DNA of 64,000 bases from Theropithecus gelada (Eukaryota > Chordata > Mammalia > Primates > Cercopithecidae): contig NC_037673.1 in NCBI RefSeq assembly GCF_003255815.1, positions 4,955,840 through 5,019,839 on the forward strand. The letters run 5' to 3'. Made by a program: the position numbers and the translations under genes. Shown piece by piece: positions 61,033-64,000 of the stretch. The notes beneath the pieces are model-generated. The model ran no database searches. It worked only from the letters and a program-made list of their open reading frames with translations, and was not told where the DNA came from. Each line of letters starts with the position of its first letter. Position 1 is the first letter of the stretch.

Positions 61033-63087
61033 GTGATTAAAATCTGCTGAATAAGTGAATCAGTGACAAAAATGAATCAAACCACATATTAATTATTTTG
61101 GAACTGTTTTAATGATACAAAAAACCCCCAAAAACAATGGTGAGATCTCTTGATTTCTAATTGAGGCATATCTTAAGCAAGAATGGAATTCTGCCTGAGT
61201 TGCTTGTCGTAAAATAAATCTAACCCAAGAAACAAAAGATGTTGTAGACACTGATGGAGGCGGATGTGACCAATGAGTTCCTGGGACCTGCTTTCTCAGC
61301 AGAGTGGCCACAGCCCCAAGGTTCTCGGTGTGCTGCGTGAGCTCAGAGGGCGTCTGGAATGCAGACAGCGGAGAAAAAAGGCAGAAATGTGGTTTTGCAG
61401 AATGTTCAGAAAGATGTAATATGTGATGGGCAGCATCTGGCTCTATCCTTGTGACCCTGATAATTCTGAAATCAAACATGAATCTCCCCCACATTATTTT
61501 TTCCAGTTTCTATAGTCATATATTGTTGACAACTTTTGCCAAAATTGGGTTTGAAGCAAAGGGAGTAAGCCTCCCAGATATGTTCCAGACACATGCTGAG
61601 GGGCTCAACCATTCTTCAACCAAAGAGGAAAAAAAAACCAGACAGACAGTTTCAGCTTCTGACTTTCAGGGCCATTCGTGTCTCCAACTTTTCTCCTCTC
61701 AATGGGCAGATAAAGATGTTTGACTGCTCCATCACTGAATCCCGTCCCCAGCGATTTAAGTCACTTTGCAAAGCTCTAATTGCAGGAGGTCCCAGAAAGG
61801 TTCATTCCCTGGTTGTTCACTGGCAGGCTGGTTTGGGCTGTGGAGAACCAGCCCCAGGCCTGATGCCTTCACTTGCTGGAATGGTCTTTGACGTACTCTC
61901 TTGTAGGTTTGGGGCGCAAAGAGAGTCATGCGTGTCCCCAGTTTTTCACAGTATGATCCTTGCATTTTAAAGCAACAGTTTTGTTGTTTTGTTTGCCCAC
62001 CATGCACCAGGACTTCCAAAATGTTATCTGACCCAGTCTTCTTGCAGGCGCTCCTTTAATTGCTTACATTTTCAACATATTCCAACCCTAGCCTTGTCTG
62101 AGCACAATTTACATGATTTAGTCTAGACAGTGGGTAGTTTTATTTTTCAAATGACTCAATCACAGATTCCAGTGTCTCTATCTCTTTAGTTGCCTATCCC
62201 CTGATTTCTTTGCAGTGGTTGATCTCAGATGGGTCCCACTTGTGTTCTGTGGTGTGTGCATTAGGCCGGTTCATGAAAGATAATCTAACCGAGCCCACTC
62301 CCTTCCTTCCCTCTCTCTCCCTGTGCTGTTGATACTCCAAGTATTGGGGAGGCTTCAATAGGATGCCAACACCTTAGCAAAATGAGCCCCAGCAGCTGCC
62401 AGTGCCTACCCTCATGCATGGTGGGCCTGGGAATGTGGGTGATGGTGCCACTGTAAAGATTGACTTGTCAAGCTTCTCCCCATCGGACCACCAGAAAGGA
62501 TGGCTTGGCAGGGGCATTCCCTGAAGGGCACTACTTCTTTCATGCTAGGCTCAGAGAACAAGCCTGCTATCCCCAGATATGCACAAGTTTCCTTGTGGCC
62601 ACGCAACCATCATTGACACACTCAAAAAATACTCTAGACTTCCAGGCACTTCTCCTTCTATCCATACCTGAGATTAATTTTGGCCAGCCACTCCCAGTTG
62701 TAGAGAGAGAGATCACCTTGAATGGTCTGGGTGGAGGGGGCGGTGCTTTCAAGTGGAGAGGCAAGAGGAAATGAGGGGTTACCCCAACCAGCAGTGACAA
62801 GGGCTGGCCCTGAGGACAAGAGTTAGGGAAGAACCCAGTCCAGGTAAGTAAGTACCTTTGCGCCGGGTCCCAGATGGTAACATCAGCAACTGTGTTCTCT
62901 GAAATACCATAAATAGAAACCAAGATGTTAAGTCTTTTCATGTTTTTAAATCAGAAGGATAACTTGTACGTAACTTTATTGGCAGAGGGATCTAAGTTTG
63001 TCCTTCCTTGCTGCCTGTAATTTGAAGAGATAATAATAATCCATGAATATCAGCTTTTTTAATCAGTATACTTATTTATTTATTTAC

Positions 63088-63376
63088 TTATTGAGTTAGA
63101 GTTTTGCTCTTATTGCCCAGGCTGAAGTGCTGTGGCATGATCTCAGCTCACTGCAACCTCCGCCTCCCAGGTTCAGGCAATTTTCATGCCTCAGCCTCCC
63201 AAGAAGCTGGGATTACAGGTGCCCACCATTACACCCAGCTAATTTTTTTGTATTTTTAATAGAGACGGGGTTTCACTATGTTGCCCAGGATGATCTCAAA
63301 CTCCTGACCTCAAGGTGATCCATCTGCCTCAACCTCCCAAAGTGCTGGGATTACAGGCATGAGCCACCGCACCCGT
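63088..63376 (-). mobile_element. Alu element, minus, with 11-bp target-site duplication
   Basis: A TTTA-rich tail (63074-63090) precedes 'gagttagagttttgctctta'; it ends 'gagccaccgcacccgt'. CAGTATACTTA occurs at 63064-63074 and 63377-63387. It lies about 450 bp upstream of the TSR6 exon. Confidence 0.92.
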
Positions 63377-63823
63377 CAGTATACTTACTTTTTAAAAAAG
63401 TGAACTCAGCCCCGACAAAGCCCAAGCCCGGGAACCCTCTGTTGAGACCGTATCATCCAACTCTAGCAGTTCAAATCCCAGCCTGCGCAAGTCCTGTCAC
63501 TGGCCAAGGCTGTCTTCTGTCTGAACAACAGGAAGGGTTCCAGGAGCTATGTCAGCTGGTTGGTTTAGAATGCTTTGCTTGAGGCCTGGCCAAGCGCATG
63601 CCTGGTGCTTGCTTCTGGAAAAGGTGAGCAGGGATGGGGCTTGCTCACGCACATCCTGGCCAACCATAACTCCACCTGCCTCTACGAGGCTCTCTTCCCC
63701 ATTGAAGTCACTCTTCCCTCACTGGCCTGCAGCAGCGGGCCTCTTAGAAACGTGGGCACACCGAGGTTAACCAGGTGCCTGAGAGCCTGGGGCCATGGTG
63801 ACATGTGTGTGTTGCTCTCGCAG

Positions 63824-63971
63824 TGCACAGCCAGCTGTGGGGGTGGCGTTCAGACGAGGTCCGTGCAGTGCCTGGTGGGGGGCCGGCCGGCCTCAGGCTG
63901 CCTCCTGCACCAGAAGCCTTCGGCCTCCCTGGCCTGCAACACTCACTTCTGCCCCATTGCAGAGAAGAAAG
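63824..63971 (+). CDS. ADAMTS16: ADAMTS16 exon: TSR6 body up to the PLAC junction
   Basis: The 148-nt exon (phase 0 in, phase 1 out) starts CTASCGGG, a CxxSCxxG O-fucosylation-type motif, and encodes TSR6 cysteines VQC, SGC, LAC and HFC, followed by PIAEKK. The donor is AAAG|gtgagtg, a strong consensus. The repeat is shorter between cysteines 3 and 4 than TSR3 to 5. The next exon, which should carry the six-cysteine PLAC domain and the stop codon, lies past the right end of the window. Confidence 0.92.
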
Positions 63972-64000
63972 GTGAGTGCCTGGGGCCCCTCAGCATGGCC
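63972..64000 (+). other. ADAMTS16: Start of the intron before the PLAC exon (partial)
   Basis: Only 29 bases are visible, opening with the strong donor gtgagtg. Confidence 0.85.

Larger units (their letters stand above)
51204..63823 (+). other. ADAMTS16: ADAMTS16 intron between TSR5 and TSR6 exons
   Basis: This 12.6-kb intron starts gtaggg and ends gttgctctcgcag. It contains MIR, a Tigger/MER2-like element, four Alus, a MaLR LTR of MLT1 type, a MER5A-like copy, an MSTA-like LTR and a long GT microsatellite. I see nothing I can name in 51400-52120, 52340-53200, 55400-56030, 56350-58110, 58420-59510 and 61040-63060. No exon-like segment with TSR or PLAC character appears. Confidence 0.8.
1..64000 (+). 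other. ADAMTS16: ADAMTS16 gene, internal 3' portion (partial locus)
   Basis: Five exons on the + strand splice with canonical GT-AG junctions into about 897 nt of continuous reading frame. The translation is a string of thrombospondin type-1 repeats ending where the PLAC domain should begin. Wording such as MTVREGCYRDLKFQVNTSF and the KKCSHLPKPSLELER stretch matches what I recall of ADAMTS16; the closest paralogue is ADAMTS18. ADAMTS16 is a secreted zinc metalloprotease with a propeptide, protease, disintegrin-like, TSR1, Cys-rich, spacer, TSR2-6 and PLAC layout. Only the TSR2 end through TSR6 are in this window. Intron phases agree throughout (1-2, 2-0, 0-0, 0-0, 0-1). If the human 23-exon count applies, these would be roughly exons 18 to 22, which is inference. 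No promoter or polyadenylation site of the gene lies in the window. Confidence 0.9.

Noticed and set aside
1..64000. CRISPR arrays, bacterial operons, phage genes, tRNA or rRNA genes
   Set aside because: No regularly spaced direct repeats of CRISPR size with unique spacers, no prokaryotic gene density, and no tRNA or rRNA sequence that I recognise; the window is primate intronic DNA.

Overview
The window is nuclear DNA from a primate, most likely an Old World monkey. It holds no bacterial, phage or organellar signature. About fifteen Alu elements are present, together with L1 fragments, MIR, MER5A-like, Tigger/MER2-like and retroviral LTR copies, microsatellites, and classic GT-AG split exons. 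The youngest Alu (37291-37591) is nearly intact and carries a set of base changes that I associate with the AluY lineages that expanded in macaques, baboons and relatives (AluYRa type) rather than with human AluY.

The only gene I can support is ADAMTS16, on the + strand. Five internal coding exons are present: 8108-8234, 48284-48485, 48588-48782, 50979-51203 and 63824-63971. They splice in frame into about 299 residues covering the end of thrombospondin type-1 repeat (TSR) 2 and all of TSRs 3 to 6, up to the junction with the C-terminal PLAC domain, whose exon lies beyond the right edge. The propeptide, metalloprotease, disintegrin-like, Cys-rich and spacer exons lie to the left of the window. 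All splice sites are canonical and no exon carries a stop, so the gene looks intact here. The product is a secreted zinc metalloprotease; this part of it is the ancillary, matrix-binding tail.

Layout: 1-8107 is intron with antisense L1, a tandemly repeated motif region, an Alu cluster and old repeats. 8108-8234 is the TSR2-end exon. 8235-48283 is a roughly 40-kb intron with two probable solitary LTRs, nested Alus, a 256-bp pure pyrimidine tract, AT-rich simple sequence and old repeats. 48284-51203 is a compact cluster of three exons (TSR3, 4 and 5), two of them separated by an intron of only 102 bp. 51204-63823 is a 12.6-kb intron with MIR, Alu, Tigger, MaLR LTRs and a long GT repeat. 63824-63971 is the TSR6 exon.

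I found no previously undescribed biological system. The observations worth a second look concern splicing (a 102-bp in-frame, stop-free intron; inverted Alus around the TSR3-5 exons), a nested lineage-specific Alu, tandem repeats (one with four octamer-like sites), a long pyrimidine tract that could form a triplex, and a pair of diverged copies of an element I could not name.
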